A stretch of 64,000 nucleotides of DNA from Vanilla planifolia (Eukaryota; Streptophyta; Magnoliopsida; Asparagales; Orchidaceae). The DNA is taken from the NCBI GenBank assembly GCA_023846275.1, contig JAIUJO010000165.1:601001-665000 (forward strand), read 5' to 3'. Positions 1 through 10,029 of the stretch are shown here, piece by piece. Position numbers and translations under genes: made by a program. Every line of letters starts with the position of its first letter. Position 1 is the first letter of the stretch. A model generated the notes under the pieces. The model did no database searches and was not told where the DNA came from. It saw nothing but the letters and a program-made list of their open reading frames with translations.

Positions 1-204
1 CTGTAAAAAAAAAAAAAATTTTGGAAAGCTTCTGACCATTTGAATCCTAAATTTTGGAAAATTAATAAAACATATAAAAAGAAAAATTAATGATGCTATT
101 TTTGTGATGTCATAGATTTCATAATTATAAAACAAATTAGGGCATAATTTAATGGGAAAGTACATTAACTTAAAATTTGGAAAATTAAAAAATAGACTAT
201 CACA
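1..204 (+). repeat. Ty3/gypsy copy A: end of 5' LTR
   Basis: This is the last 0.2 kb of a long terminal repeat whose beginning is outside the window. It matches 24385-24590 and, more weakly, the 3' LTR ends at 11540-11708 and 30430-30590. It ends in CA, five bases before a primer-binding-site relic, as expected for an LTR/internal boundary. Confidence 0.65.
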
Positions 205-208
205 ATAT

Positions 209-220
209 TTATATCAGAGC
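209..220 (+). other. Gypsy primer-binding-site relic
   Basis: TTATATCAGAGC differs at two bases from TGGTATCAGAGC, the complement of the initiator tRNA-Met 3' end that primes many plant LTR retrotransposons. The same two changes occur at 24595-24606 in copy B. Confidence 0.65.
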
Positions 221-1757
221 TGTTGAATGCTGATGTTTAAATGAAATGATGCTTGAATATCATACAACATAACACCACATTTATATCTTCACACAAACGA
301 AGGCTCTTGTATCACCTAATGTTATCATATGAACTCTTATTACATAAAATATATTTATAGTAGTTTTATTTGATTATGGTGCATCCCATTATTCTATATT
401 AGCTTATGTAATTTCATAATTGGAAATTGAGATGCATATTTCAAAAACTTCTCTTTTAATAAAATTGCCTACAAGAGAGGAGGTGAATGTTGAAAAATAT
501 ATTGAATAACATATGAAAATTAATTGGACACATTTTAAATCCTTATTTGTTATTATAAAACATTCGAAATTTAAAGTTATTATTTGGATAAATTGGCTAA
601 TATTCCATTGAGTAATTTTTAATTATTGGTAGAAGAATTAAAGATTAATATAATACATGTTATTGAATTTATTTTTTGGTAAGGGCAAAAGGTACCTTTA
701 ATATTTGCTCTAAAGACTTAAAGACTGATCAGAAAAGGATATGGGCATTATCTTGTATCAACATAGGAACTAGAAAAGAAATAACTCTAATTTTAAGAAG
801 TTCTATTTGCTTGTGAATATCAAGATGTGTTTCTTATAGGATTACCTAGAATGCCATGTGTAGAGAGATTGAATTTATGATTGATTTCACTCAAGAAGAC
901 AAAACTCAAAAGCACCCTATAAAATGGTGCCACTTGAATTATCAAATCTAAAAACATATTTAAGAAATCTTTTTAGCAAAGGTTTTATGAAACCTTTTGT
1001 ATCCCTTCGGAATGTATCTATGTTATTTTTCGAGAAAAAGATTTAAGCTTAAGAATATGTATTGATTATAGAGAATTAAACATGATCACCATCAAAAACA
1101 AGTATCATTTAATAGGTAAAATATATGAATATTTGATTAATTATAGGGTGCTAAAGTGTTTTTATAATTTGACTTAACAACTGGTTACCATTAACTAAGC
1201 ATTAGAAGAGAAGGCATTCCAAAAATATCTTTTAGAATATCATGGAATTATTTTTAATTTCTTATGTTAGCTTTTTGTTTAAAGAATCTACTAACAGCTT
1301 TCAAGAATTTGTTGAATATAGTGTTGAAGAGGTAGTTAGATCATTTTGTTATTATTTTTATTCATGACATTTTAAATTATTCCATAGATAAATTAGAACA
1401 TAAAAGATAACTGCATCTAGTTTTATAGAGGCTATCAGAGCAACAATTTCATGTAATATTTTTAAAATTCAATTTTTTGTTGTCTAGTACATCGATTGGC
1501 CTAGGCCAAGCATTATAACTGAATGTGATATTTTTTTTATTTGGTATTATAAAGAAATTGTAAAACATGTTCTTAGATTGTGATATCATTAATAAGATTA
1601 ACTTAGAAGACAGTGATATTTGGAATGAATCCAAACAAAGTAAGAAGGCTTTAAAATTTAAAAGACCAGCTAACTTATACACCAATTTTAGCATTACTTG
1701 AGAGAAAATTTTTTTTAGGTATATACTAATGCATCATCACAAGAACTTGATTTGTAG
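221..1757 (+). pseudogene. Ty3/gypsy pol relic, copy A (protease and RT)
   Basis: Decayed pol of a chromovirus-like Ty3/gypsy element, broken by many stops and frameshifts. Near 369-398 the codons read FDYGASH, a variant of the D-S-G-A-S-H protease active site. Near 1020-1110 pieces of the RT block with a CIDYRELN-like string are readable. At 1363-1368 the codons His-Asp stand where the catalytic Asp-Asp pair of RT is expected. The start of RNase H is seen near 1690-1757; then the sequence jumps straight into the 3' LTR, so most of RNase H and all integrase are missing. There is no gag between the primer site and protease, as in copy B. It cannot encode a working enzyme. Confidence 0.7.
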
Positions 1758-2149
1758 AAATTAAGAACTTAAACATGAATTTGAAATCGAGCATGTGCTT
1801 TTGATGTACTAATGTTATGCCATTATTTGTCTCAGCATAAAATATTTACTTAATATTAGATGTATGCATTCTTATTGTTATTTAATTAATATGTGAAATT
1901 GCTTGGCTTGGTTAATTACATAATATTACACTTCATGAAATCATGCTTTACTAATTTTAAAATAGAGGATTTACAAGTAAAAAAAATTAAACAAAAGATA
2001 GTTGGTGACATATATGAAATGGCATGAATATATGTGTAATCCTTTGTACCTAGGGCATATTGTGCCATAAGATATCTCTATCATGACATACCTAGTGACA
2101 ATAGAAGTCGTAAGATTCAGATATTATCACTGTGAGATGGTCAACGGTT
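1758..2149 (+). repeat. Ty3/gypsy copy A: 3' LTR, part before copia insertion
   Basis: Matches 29090-29486 in copy B and continues after the copia element at 10608. It joins RNase H relic directly to mid-LTR sequence, so the beginning of the LTR has been lost with the integrase region. Around 2060-2149 it contains the start of the 43-50-bp subrepeats built around a GATATTAYCA..GAGRTGG pattern. Confidence 0.65.
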
Positions 2150-2154
2150 ATGTG
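2150..2154 (+). repeat. Target site duplication, left
   Basis: ATGTG directly before the 5' LTR, identical to 10603-10607 directly after the 3' LTR. Five bases is the normal target duplication of Ty1/copia integrases. Confidence 0.95.
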
Positions 2155-2972
2155 TGTTGTACCCTTTGATGTGATAATTACAAAACCAAGCTATTTATTA
2201 CTGAAGGAATTTTTGAGACATGCGCAAGATGTTTTATAATTAAATGTCTTTTTATTTCTCTAGAATTTGATATGTTAAAACCTTGAGATTATGTGGCACA
2301 CTAGTAGTATTAACATTTAAAAATATTATAAAATTATTTAATAATGAATTTTCATTTTTGGACCAAGCATATTTGACAAAATGTATAGACATGGGTATTT
2401 GATTTTTTAATATTATTATGGAATCGTTTTTTACGAATTTCTTTTCATAGCCACTTAATTAACTTATAATACTATAAGAATATAAAATTATTTTTATACA
2501 CTTATATTCAAATTTGTAGCTAAAAAATTCGTTAAAAATACCCTAAAACAGCAAAAGTCTCGGGAAAAAGCACTGTAGCATGGGCGGGTCGACCCGGCGT
2601 CAAAATAGCCCATCCAGGCCTTTTAGAAATAAAAAATATAAAAATTTGGTTGACCCGAAAGGGGCGAGCAAAGCCCGCCCAAAGACCGCCGAGAGCAGCT
2701 CGGCTTGCGCTGGTCAACGGTCAACGGAACAGTGCCTGTCTAAGCCAAGCCTGCCGAGAGGAGCTCGGCTAAGTCTAACTACAGCGCGGTCAACGGTCAA
2801 AGAACAGTGCATGGCTAAGTCAACCTGAACCGGGTGATGAAATCCCGGTCAAGGATGGGGGGAGCCAGCCCCAAAGTGGCTCGCAGGTTAAACGGCGCAA
2901 ATCTATTATAAAGCGCTGTGCAAAATTGCATTCTGCAGTGTGGGACTAAAAATCCCACCTTATAACTTCGGC

Positions 2973-3190
2973 AGGATCCAAAGGCGCAGATCATGCCCGC
3001 CCAGATCCAACGGGCGAGAGTAATCTCGAACGGCTGTTTAATCACCGCCGTTCATTCAGCGCGTAGGATCCAAAGGCGCAGATCAAGCCCGCCCAGATCT
3101 AACGGGCGAGAGTAATTTCGAACGGCTGTTTAATCAGCGCCGTTCGTTCAGTGCGTGGGATCCAATGGTTCAGATCAAGTCCGCCCGGAT
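2973..3190 (+). repeat. 92-bp tandem repeat in 5' LTR U3
   Basis: Units start at 2973, 3065 and 3157 with AGGATCC or GGGATCC, exactly 92 bp apart. The first two are complete and very similar (GATCCAAAGGCGCAGATCA, then an ACGGGCGAGAGTAAT core); the third is partial. They lie 160-380 bp upstream of the TATA box, where U3 enhancer repeats are often found. An enhancer role is inference. Confidence 0.85.
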
Positions 3191-3351
3191 CAGACGGTCT
3201 GGAGATGATCAAGCCGAGAAGTCCATCCAGCCGTCCATTTTTGAAGTGGGATCGGACGGCTGCTGCTCTCCTTTTCGGGCTTCAGGCAACGGCTATTTTT
3301 CGGTTTCTTTTTTACCGTTTTTCTAGCCGTTTGGAATTGCTTTTTGGTGGA

Positions 3352-3363
3352 CTATATATATAG
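3352..3363 (+). promoter_or_regulatory. 5' LTR TATA box
   Basis: CTATATATATAG follows the GC-rich U3 block and precedes the AT-rich remainder of the LTR. It is the best TATA match in the LTR and is unchanged in the 3' LTR. RNA polymerase II transcription of the element would start roughly 30 bp downstream. Confidence 0.75.
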
Positions 3364-3938
3364 GACATCTTACAATTTATTCATTGATGAATCCACTTGC
3401 AAACTTTCTTAAGAACTAAAGAAAAAGGCCAAAACCGAGAGCAACAATTGGCATACTTGTGGGAGCTACGGGCTCAACCTTTTTCTCAAATTTCAACAGC
3501 TTTCTTTCACATTTCGTTGCATCATACGGTAACATTTAGTTGTGCCACTTTGCTTTGAGAAATTAAAGGTGCAGGATTTTTGTGTGCATTGCTATTGTAA
3601 AAATTGTATGCATTATTGTAGCCAGATTTGTTCGGATTTTTGGTGTCTCGTTGGAGCACCGGTTGTACTTGGTTTACCCCTACCGGCTTCGGCAAAAGGG
3701 AGTGGTTAGTGGATGCCCGATCGGGTTGATCGGGGGTGGATGTAGGCACGGGTTTGGCCGAACCACCTAAAAATCTTTGTCTTTTGTTTGCTTGTCTTAT
3801 TATTGCACTTTTTGTTTTTATTTCACAATTTATTTACAAACGTTTTTAATTGAAAGATTTTTCAAAATCTAAATTTTAGTGAAAAGCACAATTCACCCCT
3901 CCCCTCTTGTGCGTTGTTCTCACACGATTTACATCAAG

Positions 3939-3950
3939 TGGTATCAGAGC
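3939..3950 (+). other. Copia primer binding site (tRNA-iMet)
   Basis: TGGTATCAGAGC lies two bases after the 5' LTR and is the exact 12-base complement expected for the 3' end of plant initiator tRNA-Met, which primes minus-strand DNA synthesis. Confidence 0.93.
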
Positions 3951-3992
3951 GAGGTTTTGTCAAGAGAAAGAAATTTCTAAGACAAGATCCTC

Positions 3993-4316
3993 ATGGCTCT
4001 TCCATGTGTTGAGGACAATACTATCTTGTCTGAGGGAGCATCGTCACACCGTCCACCCTTGTTCAAGGGTGAATTTTATCTTTATTGGAAAAATAGGATG
4101 CGTTTATTTTTAGAATCTGTTGATTTAGAAATTTGGGACATTGTTGAAAATTCATTTGATTTTCCAATTAAAATGGTCAATGGTGAAAAAGTGAGAAAAC
4201 CACTTGGTGAACTCACTCCCGAGGAGAAACATAAAGTCCAACTTAACTCTCGGGCCATGAACATTTTGTGTTGTGGGTTAGGTGCTTCGGAATATAACCG
4301 AATTATGAATTTGTAA
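3993..4316 (+). pseudogene. gag: Copia gag, N-terminal fragment ended by a premature stop
   Basis: Gag forms the virus-like particle that packages element RNA. The ATG at 3993 is the first in this frame after the 56-base leader that begins at the LTR end. The 107-residue product starts MALPCVEDN and contains RPPLFKGEFYLYWKNRM near residues 27-43, the N-terminal motif of SIRE-like copia Gag proteins. It ends at TAA 4314-4316. Homology continues in the same frame directly beyond the stop, so this is a nonsense mutation and not the natural end. A 68-residue frame at 3907-4113 overlaps it but has no recognisable motif. Confidence 0.88.
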
Positions 4317-5612
4317 ACAGCGCATGAGATTTGGTCAAAATTAGAAGTTACCTATGAAGGAACTTCTCAAGTTAAAGAGACCAAAATCAATATGCTTGTT
4401 CATGAATATGAGTTATTTCGCAAGAATTCGGATGAGACCATTAAGTCTATGTTTACTAGATTTACAAATATTGTTAATGGTCTATCTAACCTTGGCAAGG
4501 AGTTTTCTACTGGTGAACAGTTGAGGAAGATTCTACGAGTCCTTCCTCAACAATATGATCCACTTGTGACAGCCTTGAAAGCAGCAAAGAATATTTCAGC
4601 TATGTCACTAGATGAACTATTGGGTGAGCTATTAACAAATGAAATTGAGCTTGCAAGAAGAAAGAATGAAGAGCATGCGGTAGAAAAAGAAAAGAAAAAG
4701 AAGAAGGAAGAGACAATTGCTTTTGTAGCTGATTCCTCCACAGATTCAGATGTATCAATCTCAAGTGAGGTAGCACTTATTTCTAAAAGCTTATCTCGTT
4801 TATATAACAAAAGAAATACAGGAAAAAGATTTGAGAAGAATAAAAGGCAAAAGGGCAAAGTTGTTTCCCATGAAGAAACAATTTGTTATGAATGCAAATT
4901 GCCTGGGCATACTAGGCCAAATTGCCCTCACTACAAAGAGAGAGTAGAAAAATATCAAAACCAAAAGAAGAAGAAGAAGGCTATGAAGATCTCATGGGAT
5001 GATTCAGATAGCTCATCTTCTAGTAAAGAAGACAAGAAGGAGAGCTTGATTTGTCTTATGGCAAAGGACAACATTCAAGAAGCAATATCAGATGATGAAG
5101 TATGTTCCTATTCCTCCTCTTCTTCATCTTCTTGCATGGAAAATTATGAAGAGCAATACATAGCCATTTGTACCAAATATAAAAAATTAGCATCTAAGTA
5201 TCTTAAATTAAAAGAAGAGCATGAAAATTACTTAGGTTTGTGTGAACATTTGAATGAAGTGAATGCCAATTATTTGCTAGAAATTAAGAAAGAAAGAGAT
5301 GAGAAGGCTTCTTTCATTGTCAAAAATACATGCTTAGTTAGGGAATTAAATAATTTGAAAAGTTTGCATGCTCATTATAGGATTTCTTTTCAAAAAATAA
5401 ATTATGCAAGAACCACTACCTCCTCTTATGCACAAAATGCTATTTGTAATTATTGCATGAAGTTTGGACATATTTCTTCTTATTGTAAATTTAGAAATTC
5501 TATAAATAATGAATCTTCTAGTTTTGTTTGGGTTAGAAAAAGTAGCTTACATAATGATCAAATTAAAACAAGTGGACCCAAAAGGGTTTGGGTCCCTAAA
5601 TGTAACGTTTAA
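4317..5612 (+). pseudogene. gag: Copia gag, central and C-terminal part with two zinc knuckles
   Basis: This continues the gag frame after the stop at 4314; the next in-frame ATG is 4392, giving a 406-residue open stretch to TAA 5610-5612. It begins with the helical Gag core (UBN2 / retrotransposon-gag type; RVLPQQYDPLVTALK near 4534-4578). A lysine- and glutamate-rich stretch follows, then a first CX2CX4HX4C zinc knuckle at 4884-4925. Next come serine-rich acidic linkers and a predicted coiled region around 5150-5370. A second zinc knuckle lies at 5445-5486. Two knuckles that far apart fit SIRE-like Gag, and they bind element RNA. Without readthrough of 4314 this part can only be made from an internal start, which is unlikely to give working particles. 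Confidence 0.88.
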
Positions 5613-5655
5613 TTGTGTGGTGTAGGCATGCTTTCCTTCAAGGACCGGGGAAGGC

Positions 5656-8421
5656 ATGTGGTACTTGGATAGTGGATGCTCAAGACACATGACTGGAGAT
5701 GCATCTTTATTCATCCACTTGAAGAGCTATGATGGTGGTGAAGTTACTCTTGGTGACAACTCCAAGAAGAAAGTGATTGGAATTGGAACTGTGGGCAACT
5801 CACATACATCCATAAGAAAGGTCCTTCTTGTACAAGATTTAAGGTACAATCTTCTTAGTATTAGCCAATTATGTGATTCGAATTTTACAGTTTTATTTAA
5901 TAAACATGAATGCATTATTAGCAAGGATAATCTTCCTCTTGTTATAGGATGTAGAAAAGATAACACTTATGTTTTATTTTTACACATGGTCAAGAATAGT
6001 GGACTTGAGTGTCTTACTTCACAAGACAGTAATTCTACGTTATGGCATAGAAGATTTTGTCACTTAGGAAAGTCATCTTTTAAAAAAATCATGAAGTTTG
6101 ATGTGGTTAGAGGTCTACCAAATCTTAGTCAGTTAAGTGATCATTTATGTGGCCCATGTCAATTAGGAAAACAAACAAAGGAATGTTTTAAGCCTCTTAA
6201 GGACATCACTACTTGTAAACCTTTAGAACTTGTTCACTTAGACTTATTTGGTCCTATTCATCCAGAAAGTCTAGGTGGAAGCAAGTATGGGTTAGTAATT
6301 GTAGATGATTTTACTAGATTTACTTGGGTTCTTTTTGTTAGAAAGAAGAGTGAAGTATTTGAAAAATTTGTAAGTCTTATTACAAGAATTGAAAAAGAAC
6401 ATGAAGTTAGGTTGATCTCTATTAGGAGTGATAATGGAGGAGAATTTAAGAATGAATTATTTGATGAATATTGTTTTAAAAATGGAGTGTTTCATACTTT
6501 TTCTTCACCTAGGACTCCTCAACAAAATGGCGTAGTTGAGAGAAAGAATAGGACCTTGCTTGATGCCGCAAGGTGCATGCTAAACGAGTATAGTGTTCCC
6601 AAATATTTTTGGGCTGAAGCTATTAACACTGCCTGTTATGTATTTAATCGAGTCATATGTAGACCTTTGTTAGAAATTTCTCCTTTTGAGTTGATTTATG
6701 GCAAGAAGCCCAAGGTAGCTCATTTTCATGTGTTTGGATGTAAATGTTTCATTTTAAATAATGGAAAAAGAGACCTTGATAAGTTTGATGCCAAGTCTGA
6801 TGAAGGGATTTTTCTAGGATATTCACTTTCTAGTAGAGCGTTTAGAGTATACAACAAGAAAACACTAGTTGTTGAAGAGACAATTCATGTTAAGTTTGAT
6901 GAATCTCTTAGTGAGGCATCTCATAGTCATCATCAAATAGATCTACTTGATGAATTTGAGGACTTATGTCTTGAAGAAGATAAATTGGATGATATAGCTA
7001 AGGTTGAAGAACCAGTAAAAGATGATAGTGAGATTGAGAAGCAATTGAGATATTCTAAGGATCATCCTAGTGAATTGATTATTGGAGATTTAAAAGAGAA
7101 TATTAGAACTAGAAGTTCATTTAATCATGCAGCATTCGTGTCAAATGTTGAACCAAGTTCTGTAGAAAGTGCATTTGAAGATGAGTCTTGGATTGCTGCA
7201 ATGAATGATGAGTTAGTACAATTTGAGAGAAATCAAGTATGGGATCTTGTACGAAGGCCAAATAACAAAACAATCATTGGTACAAAATGGGTTTTCAAAA
7301 ACAAGGTAGATGAGAATGGTGAAGTTATTAGAAATAAAGCTAGGTTAGTAGCAAAAGGCTACTGTCAGATAGAAGGAGTAGATGTGGATGAGACATTTGC
7401 TCTTGTGGCAAGACTTGAAGCTATTAGACTTTTACTTGCTTATGCATGTCACAAAGGGTTTAAATTATACCAAATGGATGTTAAGAGTGCATTTTTGAAT
7501 GGATATATAAATGAAGAGGTTTATGTTGAGCAACCTCCTGGATTTGAGATACATGATAAGTTAGATCATGTATACAAACTTAAGAAAGCTCTTTATGGAT
7601 TGAAACAAGCTCCAAGAGCATGGTATGAAAGATTGTGTATTTTTCTTACTTCGAATGGATTTCATAGGGGTAAGATAGATAATACCTTATTTGTACAGAA
7701 TTCAACTGAAGGTCAACTAGTATGTCAAGTGTATGTAGATGATATAATATTTGGAGCTTCTAATGTAGAGATGTGCATGAAATTTGCAGATTTAATGAAG
7801 AATGAGTTTGAAATGAGTATGATGGGAGAATTAACCTTCTTCCTTGGACTTCAAGTAAAGCAAACAAGTGAAGGAATTTTTATTTCTCAAACAAAATACT
7901 TGATTGGTTTGCTTAAGAAATTTGGTTTTGAAAGCATGAAGTCAAGAAAAACTCCTATTAGCACAAGTACTATTATAAGTAAAGATGAAACTGGGAAGTC
8001 CATTGACACAAAACTATTTAGAGGAATGATTGGATCATTACTATATCTTACAGCGAGTAGACCTGATATTGTGTTTAGTGTAGGTTTATGTGCAAGATTT
8101 GAAGCAAATCCAAAGGAATCACACCTACAAGCAATCAAGCATATCTTTAAGTATCTTATAGGTACTAAGACTCTAGGCTTATGGTACCCTAGATGTGAGT
8201 CTGGATTTAATTTAATAGCCTACACAGATGCTGACTTTGCTGGCAGCAAGACTGATAGGAAGAGTACCTCTAGCATGTGTCAATTGATTGGTGGTTCACT
8301 AATTTCTTGGGCCAGTAGAAAACAAAATTGTGTGGCATTATCAACAACAGAGGCAGAGTACATTGCTGCAGGTAGTTGTGTTGCTCAAGTACTATGGATT
8401 AAACAACAACTTTTAGATTAA
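5656..8421 (+). CDS. pol: Copia pol polyprotein: protease, integrase, RT, part of RNase H
   Basis: A 921-residue open frame in a different frame from gag (+1 relative to it). Protease: [14 protein letters not shown] at the start, catalytic Asp5. Integrase: HX4H..CX2C zinc site at His131, His136, Cys165, Cys168, then D196, D259 and E295 (a D,D-35-E triad). RT: starts near Trp545, with Asp608 in QMDVKSAF and the YVDD box at 693-696. RNase H: DADFAG from Asp858 and TEAEY with Glu899/901. The TAA at 8419 ends the frame before the last RNase H aspartate. The ATG at 5656 is a convention: the frame is open upstream from just after a TAG near 5624, and Gag-Pol is normally made as a fusion. Protease-integrase-RT-RNase H order identifies Ty1/copia. 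Confidence 0.93.
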   Translation: MWYLDSGCSRHMTGDASLFIHLKSYDGGEVTLGDNSKKKVIGIGTVGNSHTSIRKVLLVQDLRYNLLSISQLCDSNFTVLFNKHECIISKDNLPLVIGCRKDNTYVLFLHMVKNSGLECLTSQDSNSTLWHRRFCHLGKSSFKKIMKFDVVRGLPNLSQLSDHLCGPCQLGKQTKECFKPLKDITTCKPLELVHLDLFGPIHPESLGGSKYGLVIVDDFTRFTWVLFVRKKSEVFEKFVSLITRIEKEHEVRLISIRSDNGGEFKNELFDEYCFKNGVFHTFSSPRTPQQNGVVERKNRTLLDAARCMLNEYSVPKYFWAEAINTACYVFNRVICRPLLEISPFELIYGKKPKVAHFHVFGCKCFILNNGKRDLDKFDAKSDEGIFLGYSLSSRAFRVYNKKTLVVEETIHVKFDESLSEASHSHHQIDLLDEFEDLCLEEDKLDDIAKVEEPVKDDSEIEKQLRYSKDHPSELIIGDLKENIRTRSSFNHAAFVSNVEPSSVESAFEDESWIAAMNDELVQFERNQVWDLVRRPNNKTIIGTKWVFKNKVDENGEVIRNKARLVAKGYCQIEGVDVDETFALVARLEAIRLLLAYACHKGFKLYQMDVKSAFLNGYINEEVYVEQPPGFEIHDKLDHVYKLKKALYGLKQAPRAWYERLCIFLTSNGFHRGKIDNTLFVQNSTEGQLVCQVYVDDIIFGASNVEMCMKFADLMKNEFEMSMMGELTFFLGLQVKQTSEGIFISQTKYLIGLLKKFGFESMKSRKTPISTSTIISKDETGKSIDTKLFRGMIGSLLYLTASRPDIVFSVGLCARFEANPKESHLQAIKHIFKYLIGTKTLGLWYPRCESGFNLIAYTDADFAGSKTDRKSTSSMCQLIGGSLISWASRKQNCVALSTTEAEYIAAGSCVAQVLWIKQQLLD

Positions 8422-8682
8422 GGCTTAGAATTTAGTCAGATTCAAATTTTCTGTGACAATTCAAGTGCAATTTGTCTATCAAAGGATCTGGTTCAACATT
8501 CAAGAACCAAACATATAGAGCTTAGATATCATTTTATTAGAGAGCATGTGCAGAAGAAAGAAATTCAACTGTCATTTGTCCCATCTTCCGCTCAAATGGC
8601 TGATATTTTTACCAAATCATTGCCTACGGATGTGTTTCATAGACTTCGTTTGAGTTTAGGTGTCATTAACCCCTTTGAGTGA
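8422..8682 (+). pseudogene. pol: Copia pol, RNase H C-terminus after premature stop
   Basis: In frame with pol after the TAA at 8419-8421 and open to TGA 8680-8682. It reads IFCDNSSAICLS, whose Asp at 8455-8457 is the remaining RNase H catalytic aspartate, then the conserved copia tail with RTKHIELRYHFIRE and ADIFTKSLP, ending SLGVINPFE. The block is full length and conserved, so the stop at 8419 is a recent point change. A product ending there would lack a complete RNase H. Confidence 0.9.
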
Positions 8683-8686
8683 TTAC

Positions 8687-8700
8687 AAAAAGGGGGAGAG
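8687..8700 (+). other. Upstream polypurine tract
   Basis: A run of A and G including AAAAAGGGGGAGAG just after the pol stop, with a further CAGGGGGAGC near 8715-8724. Such extra tracts upstream of the main one are common in SIRE-like elements and may prime extra plus-strand starts; that role is inferred. Confidence 0.5.
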
Positions 8701-8810
8701 TGATAGGCTAGGATTCAGGGGGAGCTATATTATAATCCATGATTGTTATTTATTGTTACTTTAATGCTTCGTCCTTTTATTTGTTTTTGAGCTTTGGTTT
8801 TGTAATCATC

Positions 8811-8821
8811 AAGGGGGAGAT
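8811..8821 (+). other. Copia 3' polypurine tract
   Basis: AAGGGGGAGAT lies immediately before the 3' LTR start. This is the expected position for the RNase-H-resistant primer of plus-strand DNA synthesis. The stretch between pol and this tract (8683-8810) has no open frame and is a short 3' untranslated region. Confidence 0.9.
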
Positions 8822-9638
8822 TGTTGTACCCTTTGATGTGATAATTACAAAACCAAGCTATTTATTACTGAAGGAATTTTTGAGACATGCGCAAGATGTT
8901 TTTTAATTAAATGTCTTTTTATTTCTCTTGAATTTGATATGTCAAAACCTTGAGATTATGTGGCACACTAGTAGTATTAACATTTAAAAATATTATAAAA
9001 TTATTTAATAATGAATTTTCATTTTTGGGCCAAGCATATTTGACAAAATGTATAGACATGGGTACTTGATTTTTTAATATTATTATGGAATCGTTTTTTA
9101 CGAATTTCTTTTCATAGCCACTTAATTACTTATAATACTATAAGAATATAAAATTATTTTTATACACTTATATTCAAATTTGTAGCTAAAAAATTAGTCA
9201 AAAAAACCCTAAAACAGCAAAAGTCTCGGGAAAAAGCACTGTAGCATGGGCGGGTCGACCCGGAGTAAAAATAGCCCGTCCAGGCCTTTTAGAAATAAAA
9301 AATATAAAAATTTGGTTGACCCGAAAGAGGCGAGCAAAGCCCGCCCAAAGACCGCCGAGAGCAGCTCGGCTAGCGCTGGTCAACGGTCAACGGAACAGTG
9401 CCTGGCTAAGCCACGCCTGCCGAGAGGAGCTCGGCTAAGTCTAACTACAGCGCGGTCAACGGTCAAAGAACAGTGCATGGCTAAGTTAACCTGAACCGGG
9501 TGATGAAATCCAGGTCAAGGAGGGGGGGAGCCAGCCCCAAAGTGGCTCGCAGGTTAAACGGCGCAAATCTATTATAAAGCGCTGTGCAAAATTGCATTCT
9601 GCAGTGTGGGACTAAAAATCCCACCTTATAACTTCGGC

Positions 9639-9856
9639 AGGATCCAAAGGCGCAGATCATGCCCGCCCAGATCCAACGGGCGAGAGTAATCTCGAACGGC
9701 TGTTTAATCACCGCCGTTTGTTCAGCGCGCAGGATCCAAAGGCGCAGATCAAGCCCGCCCAGATCTAACGGGCGAGAGTAATTTCGAACGGCTGTTTAAT
9801 CAGTGCCGTTCGTTCAGCGCGTGGGATCCAATGGTTCAGATCAAGTCCGCCCGGAT
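9639..9856 (+). repeat. 92-bp tandem repeat in 3' LTR U3
   Basis: Units start at 9639, 9731 and 9823, exactly 92 bp apart, mirroring those of the 5' LTR. The repeat number is the same in both LTRs, so there has been no gain or loss since insertion. Confidence 0.85.
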
Positions 9857-10017
9857 CAGACGGTCTGGAGATGATCAAGCCGAGAAGTCCATCCAACCGT
9901 CCATTCCTGAAGTGGGATCGGACGGCTGCTGCTCTCCTTTTCGGGCTTCAGGCAACGGCTATTTTTCGGTTTCTTTTTTACCGTTTTTCTAGCCGTTTGG
10001 AATTGCTTTTTGGTGGA

Positions 10018-10029
10018 CTATATATATAG
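10018..10029 (+). promoter_or_regulatory. 3' LTR TATA box
   Basis: CTATATATATAG, identical to the 5' LTR box. If active it would drive transcription outward into the gypsy relic and satellite array downstream. Confidence 0.7.

Larger units (their letters stand above)
2155..3936 (+). repeat. Copia 5' LTR
   Basis: Starts TGTTGTACCC and ends ACATCA, so it has TG..CA ends. It is 1782 bp, against 1781 bp for the 3' LTR. The first 370 bp are AT-rich. From about 2570 to 3290 it is GC- and CpG-rich, unlike anything else here except the matching part of the 3' LTR. That block holds two related units with GGTCAACGGTCAA (about 2686-2748 and 2749-2822), a GCCGAG/CTCGGC hairpin at 2688-2704, a GTGGGA/TCCCAC hairpin at 2940-2958, and 92-bp tandem repeats. 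After the TATA box there is a CCCGATCGGG palindrome at 3716-3725. The R/U5 boundary was not determined. Short open frames inside recur in the 3' LTR and look non-coding. Confidence 0.95.

Noticed and set aside
2580-2828. 82-residue open frame in the 5' LTR, with a near copy at 9246-9494
   Set aside because: It lies in the GC-rich U3, recurs because the LTR recurs, contains no known motif, and overlaps other frames on both strands.
3522-3770. Opposed open frames of 75 and 62 residues, also at 10188-10436
   Set aside because: They sit in the transcribed leader of the LTR, overlap each other, and are present only because both LTRs share the sequence.
8683-8821. Envelope-like third frame of the copia element
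   Set aside because: Some SIRE elements have one, but only about 140 bp with no open frame lie between pol and the 3' LTR.
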